Source: Patescibacteria group bacterium (lineage in GTDB: Bacteria > Patescibacteriota > Patescibacteriia > UBA2169). From it: a stretch of DNA of 15,833 bases. Both the position numbers and the translations under genes were made by a program. A model generated the notes under the pieces. The model was not told the origin of the DNA and made no database searches. It worked only from the letters and a program-made list of their open reading frames with translations. The stretch covers positions 1 to 15,833 of the forward strand of contig JAHJSI010000028.1 in the NCBI GenBank assembly GCA_018830465.1. The letters are read 5' to 3'. This document shows, piece by piece, positions 1 to 6,139 of this stretch (positions are counted from its first letter, which is position 1; every line of letters starts with the position of its first letter).

Positions 1-627
1 AAATCCGCACGATTAAAGGGATGGGATTATGGTGCAGATGCGTATTATTTTGTAACAATTTGCACACACGAACGCGAACATTTTTTTGGTCGCGTAATGC
101 GGGATAATGGCGGGGACGCGTCCGTGGCATTGTCCGGGGTTGGGGTGGTTGCGCGGGATTGTTGGAATAAAATCCCGAATCATTTTGAAAACGTAATATT
201 GGATGAATATATGGTGATGCCGAATCATTTCCATGGGATAATACAAATTTGTAAATATCCGGTGGATGATGGGCACGCGAAATCCGTGGATATCCGTTAT
301 GGTGGACGTAGAGACGTTGCATGCAACGTCTCTACCGTGGCGCGCACAATGGGCATCGACATAAAACACACGTCTCATAATGAACGGAAAAAATGGATGT
401 CAAAAATTTCACCGAAATCCGGTTCATTACCAACAATTATTCGTTCATTCAAATCCGCCGTAACAAAACAATGTAATGATTTTGAATATGATTTCAAATG
501 GCAAACCCGTTTTTATGATCGAATTATACGGAATGAAGAAACATTAGGAAAAATTCATGAATATATCAAAAATAATCCAAATATGTGGCATCGTGATAAG
601 AATAATCCAGAAGGAATATTTATGTAA
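1..627 (+). CDS. REP-associated tyrosine transposase (RAYT, IS200/Y1-like), 5' end missing
   Basis: The frame is open from the first base, so the start lies just outside the window; only a few residues should be missing, because the typical RAYT opening is visible (RLKGWDY at codons 4-10, then YYFVTICTHERE). This is a Y1-type HUH single-strand transposase that family members use to move REP hairpins. The HUH pair is HFH at codons 76-78 in the context MPNHFHGII. The likely nucleophilic tyrosine is in FYDRIIRNEE near the C terminus, followed by the family signature YIKNNPNMW. Between these lies a variable loop (roughly codons 85-140) that contains an in-frame perfect palindrome at 308-335. A smaller 10-bp palindrome, GGACGCGTCC, sits at 114-123. 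The gene ends with TAA. Length and motifs look intact, so it may be active; the neighbouring genes are unrelated to it. Confidence 0.9.
   Translation, partial: KSARLKGWDYGADAYYFVTICTHEREHFFGRVMRDNGGDASVALSGVGVVARDCWNKIPNHFENVILDEYMVMPNHFHGIIQICKYPVDDGHAKSVDIRYGGRRDVACNVSTVARTMGIDIKHTSHNERKKWMSKISPKSGSLPTIIRSFKSAVTKQCNDFEYDFKWQTRFYDRIIRNEETLGKIHEYIKNNPNMWHRDKNNPEGIFM
308..335. repeat. Perfect 28-bp palindrome inside the RAYT gene (REP-like)
   Basis: Each 14-base half starts GTAGAGACGTTGCA and is the exact reverse complement of the other half; the centre is GCATGC at 319-324. It is read in frame as part of RRDVACNVST in the variable loop of the transposase. Palindromes with GTAGAGACG...CGTCTCTAC ends are, from memory, common intergenic REP-like elements, so this may be a copy of the element the enzyme recognises. 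The sequence shows the palindrome directly; its link to the enzyme is inferred. Confidence 0.85.
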
Positions 628-778
628 TTTATATAAATAATAAAATCACCCCATTCGACCCAATCCCGCCTCTCCCGCGCCCGTCGTTGGCATGCGGGCA
701 GGATATTGCTAAATAGACAAACACGTGTTTAACTGTTAAAATATAAATATATAATGAATTAATTATTAAATTAAATAT
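628..778. other. Intergenic gap with a weak GC-rich hairpin and an AT-rich promoter-like stretch
   Basis: The first part (about 660-700) is strikingly GC-rich for this genome and can form a short stem, GCCCG at 679-683 with CGGGC at 695-699 around an 11-base loop. This may be a REP-type remnant next to the RAYT. The second part (725-778) is almost pure A/T and holds TATAAT at 750-755, a possible -10 box with TTAACT at 729-734, although the spacing is only 15. No Shine-Dalgarno sequence precedes the next start codon at 779. Confidence 0.35.
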
Positions 779-1417
779 ATGAAAAAAGTATTTTTTCTAG
801 CACTCATTGGATTTGCATTTGTGTTATCAGGATGCACAGCTAAATCTGATGATGTTCAAGAAGACGACATTCTCAAGCCACAAGAACAGACATTTACAGA
901 AGAGGACTATCAAACAGCGCGTTTGTACCTTGAGTTTAATATCATTCAATACGCGCCAGAAGAGCCAGTCCTTGGAGGTTCGTGGTATATGACAGATGTT
1001 TTGTTTGAAGGAGATAGAGCATTAGTGAGCTATGAAGATGGGCATATTGCCAGAAAAACACTTGTTGATTTAAATATTGACAGTAATCATAATATTACTG
1101 TAATAAATTCTATTCGCGTGTTTTCTGATGAGCGTGATGAGATAAATGCCAGTATCGGCGATAGATTCGCGATTGCATTAGAATCAAACCCTACAACAGG
1201 ATTTAAATGGAATGTTGGAGATTTGTCAGGCGCAACCATACTAAAAGAAGAAGGGTTTATTCCATCACAAGGAGAGCTTGTTGGCGCTGGAGGAACAGAA
1301 TATTTTATTTATGAAGCAGTCGCAGTTGGCGAAGACGCGATTATGCTTTCATACGCCCGTCCTTGGGAAAGCGTTCAGCCATTAGAGACAAAGATATTTA
1401 ATGTTGTTGTAGAATAA
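779..1417 (+). CDS. Lipoprotein with C-terminal chagasin-type (I42) cysteine-protease inhibitor domain
   Basis: This is a 212-residue exported lipoprotein. Residues 1-18 form a signal peptide ending in the lipobox LSGC, so Cys19 would be lipidated and the protein anchored outside the membrane. An acidic linker follows. Residues ~40-115 (SWYMTDVLFEGDRALVSYEDG) form a small domain I do not recognise. Residues ~118-212 carry the three loops of the chagasin/I42 family: NPTTGFKW, GAGGTEYF and RPWE. In that family these loops wedge into the active site of papain-like cysteine proteases. Its likely role is to block host, neighbour or own cysteine proteases at the cell surface; the target is unknown. 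The ATG at 779 is preferred because it gives the complete signal peptide. The gene is monocistronic and ends at the hairpin at 1431-1466. No odd residues were found in the inhibitor loops. Confidence 0.85.
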   Translation: MKKVFFLALIGFAFVLSGCTAKSDDVQEDDILKPQEQTFTEEDYQTARLYLEFNIIQYAPEEPVLGGSWYMTDVLFEGDRALVSYEDGHIARKTLVDLNIDSNHNITVINSIRVFSDERDEINASIGDRFAIALESNPTTGFKWNVGDLSGATILKEEGFIPSQGELVGAGGTEYFIYEAVAVGEDAIMLSYARPWESVQPLETKIFNVVVE

Positions 1418-1430
1418 TTTTTCGCAAAAA

Positions 1431-1466
1431 AAGAAGGCATCGCATGAATTTTATGCGATGCCTTTT
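1431..1466. terminator. Bidirectional intrinsic terminator
   Basis: A perfect 12-bp stem pairs AAGGCATCGCAT (1434-1445) with ATGCGATGCCTT (1453-1464) around a 7-base loop. On the plus strand it is followed by a short TTTT run. On the minus strand it is followed by seven T residues, the stronger configuration, so it serves both the lipoprotein gene and the 78-aa gene converging on it. Confidence 0.88.
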
Positions 1467-1488
1467 GTCGGCGGTTGGTGGATTCTCT

Positions 1489-1725
1489 TCATACGATGAG
1501 GTCTACCATAGATTCCTTGTCTGCGCGGAGATGGCCCTCGTCCTCTCCGATCATGACTCTGTCGCCAGCTCCGACGACTCTTGGATCAGCGAGCACGATT
1601 GCAGGCCTTCCAGTGACTGTTTCAACCCTCTTTACATCATAAGTCCCTTCTGGAACTACTGGTCCGCGCAGCCGATCAGCGAAGTTCCATGTGTGCCATC
1701 CATCACTTGGAACACGAAGTTGCAT
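1489..1725 (-). CDS. Small hypothetical protein, compositionally foreign, with strong Shine-Dalgarno site
   Basis: I do not recognise this 78-residue protein. It has no signal peptide or membrane segment and looks like a small soluble beta-rich protein: MQLRVPSDGWHTW at the start, then VPEGTYDVKRVE, GRPAIVLADPRVVG and an acidic C-terminal half. Evidence that it is real: a textbook AAGGAGGT lies 5 bases before the ATG (1731-1738), a very strong minus-strand terminator lies just downstream (1431-1466), and a possible minus-strand -10 box lies at 1815-1820. It differs from its neighbours in three visible ways: clearly higher GC, with C-ending codons; the only TGA stop among the genes here; and the best Shine-Dalgarno site. 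That suggests recent acquisition or unusually high expression. The plus-strand open frame over the same bases (1444-1776) is a shadow. Confidence 0.72.
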   Translation of the reverse strand: MQLRVPSDGWHTWNFADRLRGPVVPEGTYDVKRVETVTGRPAIVLADPRVVGAGDRVMIGEDEGHLRADKESMVDLIV

Positions 1726-1730
1726 AATCT

Positions 1731-1738
1731 ACCTCCTT
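1731..1738 (-). promoter_or_regulatory. Strong Shine-Dalgarno site for the 78-aa gene
   Basis: Read on the minus strand this is AAGGAGGT, five bases before the ATG at 1725. It is the only near-perfect ribosome binding site in the window, and it fixes both the start codon and the coding strand of the small gene. Confidence 0.85.
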
Positions 1739-1812
1739 GTGGGTTTAGAGTGGTTTGTTTTTTGTGCGATTATTAGTAATGTTTACATAGTTTAATTATT
1801 TTTGCAATCTTT

Positions 1813-1840
1813 CTATTATACTTGTATTGTAGTATAATAG
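1813..1840. promoter_or_regulatory. Inverted repeat carrying divergent -10 boxes
   Basis: CTATTATACT (1813-1822) and AGTATAATAG (1831-1840) are exact reverse complements separated by 8 bases. Each arm contains TATAAT on the strand pointing outward: plus strand at 1833-1838, 11 bases before the sigma-factor ATG at 1850; minus strand at 1815-1820, about 90 bases before the 78-aa gene. No good -35 box is seen for either (TTTCTA at 1810-1815 is weak). The layout fits a divergent promoter under one symmetric operator, or a dimer-binding site for a regulator. The repeat is directly visible; its function is inferred. Confidence 0.5.
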
Positions 1841-1849
1841 CGTTTAAAC

Positions 1850-2146
1850 ATGGAAAAATCAGAAGAAAAACAATTAATAAAACGAGCAAAAAAGGATCCG
1901 CAAGCATTTGGGGCTATATTTGAAGAATATTATGAGCCGATTTTTGGATACGTGCTAAAACGCACAGGCCATGTTCATTCAGCGCAGGATATTGTGTCAG
2001 AAACATTTTTTAAGGCATTGGATCGGCTTTGGCAGTTCAAGTGGCAGAATGTGTCAATTTCAAGCTGGCTCTATCGCATTGCTACTAATGAAGTGAATCA
2101 ATATTATCGCAAGCGCACAAAAGACGTCTTAAAGTTGCCTTGCTAA
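1850..2146 (+). pseudogene. Truncated ECF RNA polymerase sigma factor (region 2 only)
   Basis: The 98-residue product matches sigma region 2: a family-typical start (IKRAKKDPQAFGAIFEEYY), the core helix DIVSETFFKALDRL at about residues 45-60 (RNA polymerase core binding), and the -10-recognition part SSWLYRIATNEVNQYYRKR at about 71-90. It then stops after KLPC. ECF sigma factors normally continue for about 80-90 residues with region 4, the helix-turn-helix that contacts the -35 element; this is absent, and no frame downstream restores it. The remains of a membrane partner gene begin immediately, overlapping by 7 bases in another frame, so an internal deletion probably removed region 4 and the partner's N terminus. 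A short protein with only region 2 could in principle bind core enzyme, but I consider decay more likely. Confidence 0.7.
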
Positions 2147-2375
2147 CATATCATGAGCGTCAATCTCAAATCAAAGCGTTTGGTCAGATTATAATTGATA
2201 AAATAAAATATATATCATTAGGTAAAAAAAGCACAGTTATGGCAACAGTCGCGATTTTTGGACTTGTTGTCACAGCTGGAGTGTTTGGTCCAACAGCTTC
2301 AGAAGTTGCTCAAGCAGAAGCAGTTATTACAGTAAAGCGCGCGATTGCTAGATTTGCAGTAAATTTAGATTGTAT
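2140..2375 (+). pseudogene. Remnant of the sigma factor's membrane partner (putative anti-sigma-like protein)
   Basis: A reading frame beginning near the TTG at 2140 encodes a basic segment (RQSQIKAFGQIIIDKIKYIS), then a single membrane-spanning stretch (VMATVAIFGLVVTAGVFG) and the start of an outside segment (SEVAQAEAVITVKRAI). A gene pair of ECF sigma followed by a single-pass membrane protein with this architecture is common in Patescibacteria-type genomes (recollection, not searched). Here the expected cytoplasmic N-terminal domain and the long extracytoplasmic part are missing. The frame runs without a stop straight through the locus's own terminator at 2376-2403 and on to 2616, so the natural end has been lost. 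I call it a remnant and end it at the terminator. Confidence 0.6.
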
Positions 2376-2410
2376 AAAAATCGCTCTTAATAGGGCGGTT
2401 TTTATTTTGT
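2376..2410 (+). terminator. Intrinsic terminator of the sigma-factor locus
   Basis: A 12-bp stem with two G-T pairs joins AAAAATCGCTCT (2376-2387) to AGGGCGGTTTTT (2392-2403) around a TAAT loop. The stem runs into a T-rich tail, TTTTTATTTTGTT. It separates the damaged sigma locus from the transporter promoter just downstream. Confidence 0.85.
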
Positions 2411-2440
2411 TAAGATTGTGGTATAATAAAAGAGTTAGAA

Positions 2441-2469
2441 TTGAAATAAATTATATCAGTAGATATAAT
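2441..2469 (+). promoter_or_regulatory. Sigma70-type promoter for the exporter adaptor-ATPase operon
   Basis: TTGAAA at 2441-2446 and TATAAT at 2464-2469 are separated by exactly 17 bases. The expected transcription start is near 2476, giving a leader of about 50 bases. A second -10-like box with an extended TGG element (TGGTATAAT, 2419-2427) lies upstream and may be an additional start site. Confidence 0.75.
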
Positions 2470-2481
2470 CTCATTCGCTCG

Positions 2482-2510
2482 GCAATAAAAAATGCAAGCA
2501 TTTTCATTGC
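2482..2510 (+). promoter_or_regulatory. Hairpin in the 5' leader of the adaptor gene
   Basis: GCAAT (2482-2486) pairs with ATTGC (2506-2510). An inner AAAATG/CATTTT stem closes a CAAG loop, with a small asymmetric bulge between the two stems. It ends 17 bases before the ATG at 2528 and has no T tract, so it is not a terminator. It could influence translation or message stability. There is no match to a known riboswitch that I recognise. Confidence 0.35.
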
Positions 2511-2527
2511 TCTCACTCATATCGATT

Positions 2528-4165
2528 ATGAAAAAAATATTTTTAGCAATTGTAATTGTTGGAGTGATTGGCATAGTTATTTGGGCTGTAAAATTCAGAG
2601 AGCCGGTTGGCCCTGAATATGTTACAGAAATAGTTGAAATCGGAACTTTGACGCAAAGCGTTGAAGCAACTGGAAAAGTTGAATCAATGGAGCGGATTGA
2701 CTTGAATTTCAGAACATCCGGCAGAATCAGCGAAATGAATGTTAATGTTGGCAATGAAGTAAAAAAGGGGCAGATTTTGGCGCGTTTAGAATCCAGGGCT
2801 TTATTGAGCCGTGTGAGCGACGCGCAGGCGCAAGTTGATAAAGAAAAAGCAGATTATGACAAACTGCTCGCAGGTTCGTCTGATCAAGGAATCCAGGTAT
2901 CTGAAGATACAGTCACTCAAAAACAGCAGGATGTTTCAGCAGCTGAGAACGCTCTTGCGAATTTGCGCGTAAAGCGAAAAACAGAGCAGGACAATCTCAA
3001 GGAAAAAGCAATCACTGTTTTAAATAATGAAGTTTTAGTTTCTGAACTTGCAATAGAAGTGATTGATAATACTTTAGATGATCCTGATGCTAATTCTAGT
3101 TATGCTTATATAACATCTGATAAAAATGCGGCGCAATTAAGCCGTGATAATGCTAATAATAAGATTACATCTGTGGATGTTGTTGTTGATGTTTTAACAG
3201 TAAATTCTTCTGACACTGATGTATTAGCAGGTTTAGATGACGGGAAATTAATGTTGGACTCTGTTAAAGACGCTTTATCTGATGCAATGATTGTTTTAAA
3301 AACAGCTGATACAACATATAGTTTTACAGAATCAGACATTGACACGTTGAAGAGCAATATTCAGACAAAGCAAACAACAGTTAATACATCCCAGACAAAT
3401 ATTGTGACTGCAAAGACAAACTGGACAGATAAAATCGCTTATTATAACGACCAAGTCGCGAATGCTGAAGATGCTGTTGCGCAGGTCCAAAGCGCTTTAA
3501 GAGTGGCGCAATCCCAGCTAGAATTAGAAAAATCACCTCCGCGTGATTTTGAGATTAACGCGCAAAAAGCAAAAATCAGCCAAGCAGAAGCGGCCTTGAA
3601 TCTCGCCTTGGCTAATTTAGAAGAGGCAGTTATTCGTTCTCCTTTAAATGGAACAATCACAAAAAAATACTATGAAGCAGGGGAGCAGACATCCTTATCT
3701 AGTCCTGTTCTTGAGATGATTGGACAGGCAACACTTGAGATTGAAGTTGATATTTCTGAATCAGATATCGCGAAAGTAATAGTCGCGCAAGATGCTCAAA
3801 TTACTTTGGACGCGTTTGGCGATGAGAAAGTGTACATTGGTTCTGTGACATTCGTGGATCCTGCTGAGACATTAATTTCTGATGTTGTGTATTACAAAGT
3901 TAAAGTCGCGTTTAGCGACAGTGGCCAAGTTAAGCCAGGCATGACAGCTAATGTGACAATTGTGACTGATTCAAAGGAAAATGTTTTATTTGTTCCTTTC
4001 CGCGCTGTGAAATCGCGAAATGGAGACAAATATGTTGAAGTTTTTATTAACGGACAAGCAGTTGAGCGTGATGTTGTGGTTGGTTTGCGTGGTGATGAAG
4101 GAATTGAGATTATTTCAGGCATTGAGGCAGGTGATGAGGTAATTACTTTTATAAAAGAGAAATAA
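2528..4165 (+). CDS. HlyD/MacA-family membrane-fusion adaptor of an ABC exporter
   Basis: This is a 545-residue adaptor anchored by an N-terminal membrane helix (MKKIFLAIVIVGVIGIVIWAV). It is expected to sit outside the membrane and couple the MacB-like permeases to substrate. The first half of the biotinyl-lipoyl-like domain is at about residues 45-85 (GRISEMNVNVGNEVKKGQIL). A very long alpha-helical hairpin/coiled-coil region follows, to about 365. The second lipoyl half (VIRSPLNGTITKKYYEAGEQ) and a beta-barrel plus membrane-proximal domain end with GIEAGDEVITF. MacA-type adaptors are usually about 370-400 residues; the extra length is in the hairpin, where an aspartate- and asparagine-rich stretch (about 3040-3340) is more AT-rich than its surroundings. 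I chose the ATG at 2528 over one at 2492 because it begins the anchor cleanly and lies downstream of the leader hairpin. The stop overlaps the next ATG (TAATG), so the ATPase is translationally coupled. Confidence 0.9.
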   Translation: MKKIFLAIVIVGVIGIVIWAVKFREPVGPEYVTEIVEIGTLTQSVEATGKVESMERIDLNFRTSGRISEMNVNVGNEVKKGQILARLESRALLSRVSDAQAQVDKEKADYDKLLAGSSDQGIQVSEDTVTQKQQDVSAAENALANLRVKRKTEQDNLKEKAITVLNNEVLVSELAIEVIDNTLDDPDANSSYAYITSDKNAAQLSRDNANNKITSVDVVVDVLTVNSSDTDVLAGLDDGKLMLDSVKDALSDAMIVLKTADTTYSFTESDIDTLKSNIQTKQTTVNTSQTNIVTAKTNWTDKIAYYNDQVANAEDAVAQVQSALRVAQSQLELEKSPPRDFEINAQKAKISQAEAALNLALANLEEAVIRSPLNGTITKKYYEAGEQTSLSSPVLEMIGQATLEIEVDISESDIAKVIVAQDAQITLDAFGDEKVYIGSVTFVDPAETLISDVVYYKVKVAFSDSGQVKPGMTANVTIVTDSKENVLFVPFRAVKSRNGDKYVEVFINGQAVERDVVVGLRGDEGIEIISGIEAGDEVITFIKEK

Positions 4166-4878
4166 TGTCTTTGATTGACGTCAAAAATTTACACAAAGAG
4201 TTTGTCACTGACGGAGTTGTGACAAAAGTGCTTCATCATATTGATTTTGAAATTTCAGAAGGCGAGTTTATCGCGATTATGGGGCCTTCTGGATCTGGCA
4301 AATCAACTTTGATGCATATTTTGAGTTTTTTGGATCGCCCAACTTCTGGCGAATTTTTGTTTAAAGGAGAGAATACAACAGAATTTGATGATAAAAAATT
4401 AGCTCACCTTCGCAACAGCGAGGTTGGATTTGTATTCCAACAATTTAATTTGCTGCCAAGAACATCTGTGTTTGACAATGTTAAATTGCCATTGACTTAC
4501 ACAAAGAAAGTGCAAGAAAAAGGAAAGAAAAAATTAGTGGATGACGCCATAGAGGCAGTTGGATTAGAACATCGCAAAAACAATCTCTCAAACCAGCTTT
4601 CTGGCGGGGAAAAACAGCGCGTCGCAATCGCGCGCGCCTTGGTTAATGATCCTGATGTGATTTTCGCGGACGAGCCGACTGGAAATCTTGATTCAAGATC
4701 AGGAGCCCAGGTTATGGAGATTCTGGATGATTTGTCTGATAAAGGAAAGACAATTATCCTTGTCACGCATGAGCAGTATACTGCAGAATATGCGGAGCGG
4801 ATAATCAAGCTCAAGGATGGCGAGATTGTGTCTGACTCAAAGGAGCATTATCGCAGGAGAAAGGGATTACAGAAGTAA
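4165..4878 (+). CDS. ABC transporter ATP-binding protein, LolD/MacB/YknY type
   Basis: This 237-residue cytoplasmic ATPase should drive the adjacent permeases. All motifs are present in order: Walker A GPSGSGKS (about residues 40-47), Q-loop FQQFNLLP, signature LSGGEKQRVAIARAL, Walker B VIFADEPT, D-loop GNLDS and the switch histidine in LVTHE. Length and motif spacing match the MacB/LolD group, which uses mechanotransmission rather than transport through a pore. The gene starts on the last base of the adaptor gene and ends only one base before the stop codon of the permease gene on the other strand. No terminator is visible in that gap, so transcripts from the two sides probably run into each other. 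Confidence 0.95.
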   Translation: MSLIDVKNLHKEFVTDGVVTKVLHHIDFEISEGEFIAIMGPSGSGKSTLMHILSFLDRPTSGEFLFKGENTTEFDDKKLAHLRNSEVGFVFQQFNLLPRTSVFDNVKLPLTYTKKVQEKGKKKLVDDAIEAVGLEHRKNNLSNQLSGGEKQRVAIARALVNDPDVIFADEPTGNLDSRSGAQVMEILDDLSDKGKTIILVTHEQYTAEYAERIIKLKDGEIVSDSKEHYRRRKGLQK

Positions 4879-4879
4879 T

Positions 4880-6139
4880 TTATTGTTTTTGCAGAGCATC
4901 TACTGGTTCAAGATCAGCGGCTTTTTTGGCTGGGTAGATTCCGAAAATCAGGCCAGTTGCGCAAGAAAATCCTACGCCAAGAATTATGCCAAAGTTGGAG
5001 AATGTATATCCCCAATCAAGCCCAGTCACGTTCGCGCCGTACATTGCTCCTAAACTGATAATCTCCCCGATTATAATACCCACAATACCGCCTGTGACTG
5101 TCAAAAACACTGCTTCCCAAAGGAACTGCCACATAATATCATTATTCGTAGCGCCAACTGCTTTGCGCAAGCCTATTTCATAAGTTCTCTCCGCGACTGA
5201 TACATACATGATATTCATAATCCCAACGCCTCCAACAAGCAGGGAGATCGCGGCTAAAGCAGCTAAAAGCAGGGTAATGCCTCCAGTAATACTGCCAACC
5301 ATTTCCATTGCTTGTTCCATTGTTATTACAAGAAAATCATCTTTATTAGGATCAGTAATTTCATGCTGGTCGCGCATGATGCCAGTCACATCCAAAACAG
5401 TGGCTTCTGCTTGGCTCAAGTCCTTCATGTAAGCAATAATAAATTGAATATGATTAATTCCCAAAATCTGCTTTTGCAGAGTTTGTACTGGCATGTAAGT
5501 GGAATTATCAAAGTCCATAAAAAACATGCTTCCTTGCTCTTCCATTACTCCTATTACGCGGAAAGATTTTTTTCCTATTTTTATGCGGTTGTTAACCGCG
5601 TTTGTGGCATCACCAAAGAATTTTTCAGCCAAACCGTGTCCAATTACAGCAACACGCGCTTGGGAGTTGTTTTCTGATTCATCAAACGCGCGTCCAAATT
5701 CAATCTCTCCATTATAGAGACCGAAAAAGCTTGGAGTCATGCCCCAAAGCATTGTGGTTTTGTTTTCGCTTCCAAAGCTCGCGATATCCTGTCCAATAAT
5801 CCCAGCATAATAGTCCGTAATATTTGGATGCTTTGCCACTGCTTCAGCGTCATCCATTGTGAGCGTGGTAATTGAAATTCCTTGTGCCAAGCCCATCGCG
5901 TTTTCTGATCCTGTCGCGCTTGTTGAAGGAACCTTTATTTCAATTTCTAAGTAATCAGTTCCAAACACCTCAACTGTGTTTAATATAAATCCATTTATTC
6001 CGCTCCCAAGGTTTATAACAATAATAATTGATACAACCCCAATCATAAGCCCAAGCACAGTCAAAAACGAGCGCACTTTGTGAATTTTTATTGCTTTATA
6101 CGCGATTTTTAGTGGAGTTAGTATCTGCATATTATTCAT
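4880..6139 (-). CDS. ABC transporter permease, MacB/FtsX type (second gene of the minus-strand pair)
   Basis: This 419-residue inner-membrane protein has one helix near the N terminus (SFLTVLGLMIGVVSIIIVI). A large extracytoplasmic MacB-type periplasmic-core-like domain follows (about residues 50-280). The C-terminal FtsX domain carries three helices at about 285-310, 335-360 and 380-405. The cytoplasmic coupling segment between them reads AERTYEIGLRKAVGAT, the family hallmark, and the protein ends YPAKKAADLEPVDALQKQ. It overlaps the upstream permease gene by 8 bases, so the two are co-transcribed and probably coupled. It is a diverged paralogue of that gene, and the pair may form a heterodimer. 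A second ATG three codons in (6130) is a possible alternative start. Confidence 0.93.
   Translation of the reverse strand: MNNMQILTPLKIAYKAIKIHKVRSFLTVLGLMIGVVSIIIVINLGSGINGFILNTVEVFGTDYLEIEIKVPSTSATGSENAMGLAQGISITTLTMDDAEAVAKHPNITDYYAGIIGQDIASFGSENKTTMLWGMTPSFFGLYNGEIEFGRAFDESENNSQARVAVIGHGLAEKFFGDATNAVNNRIKIGKKSFRVIGVMEEQGSMFFMDFDNSTYMPVQTLQKQILGINHIQFIIAYMKDLSQAEATVLDVTGIMRDQHEITDPNKDDFLVITMEQAMEMVGSITGGITLLLAALAAISLLVGGVGIMNIMYVSVAERTYEIGLRKAVGATNNDIMWQFLWEAVFLTVTGGIVGIIIGEIISLGAMYGANVTGLDWGYTFSNFGIILGVGFSCATGLIFGIYPAKKAADLEPVDALQKQ

Noticed and set aside
13..378. 121-residue open frame on the minus strand across the transposase gene
   Set aside because: It is antisense to a gene with clear RAYT motifs, is rich in unlikely residue runs, and has no ribosome binding site.
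1444..1776. 110-residue open frame on the plus strand opposite the 78-aa gene
   Set aside because: It begins inside a terminator stem, is cysteine- and serine-rich as expected of a shadow frame, and the opposite strand has the Shine-Dalgarno site and terminator.
2492..2530. Earlier in-frame ATG for the adaptor gene
   Set aside because: It lies within the leader hairpin and adds 12 residues before the natural membrane anchor; the ATG at 2528 is a better start.
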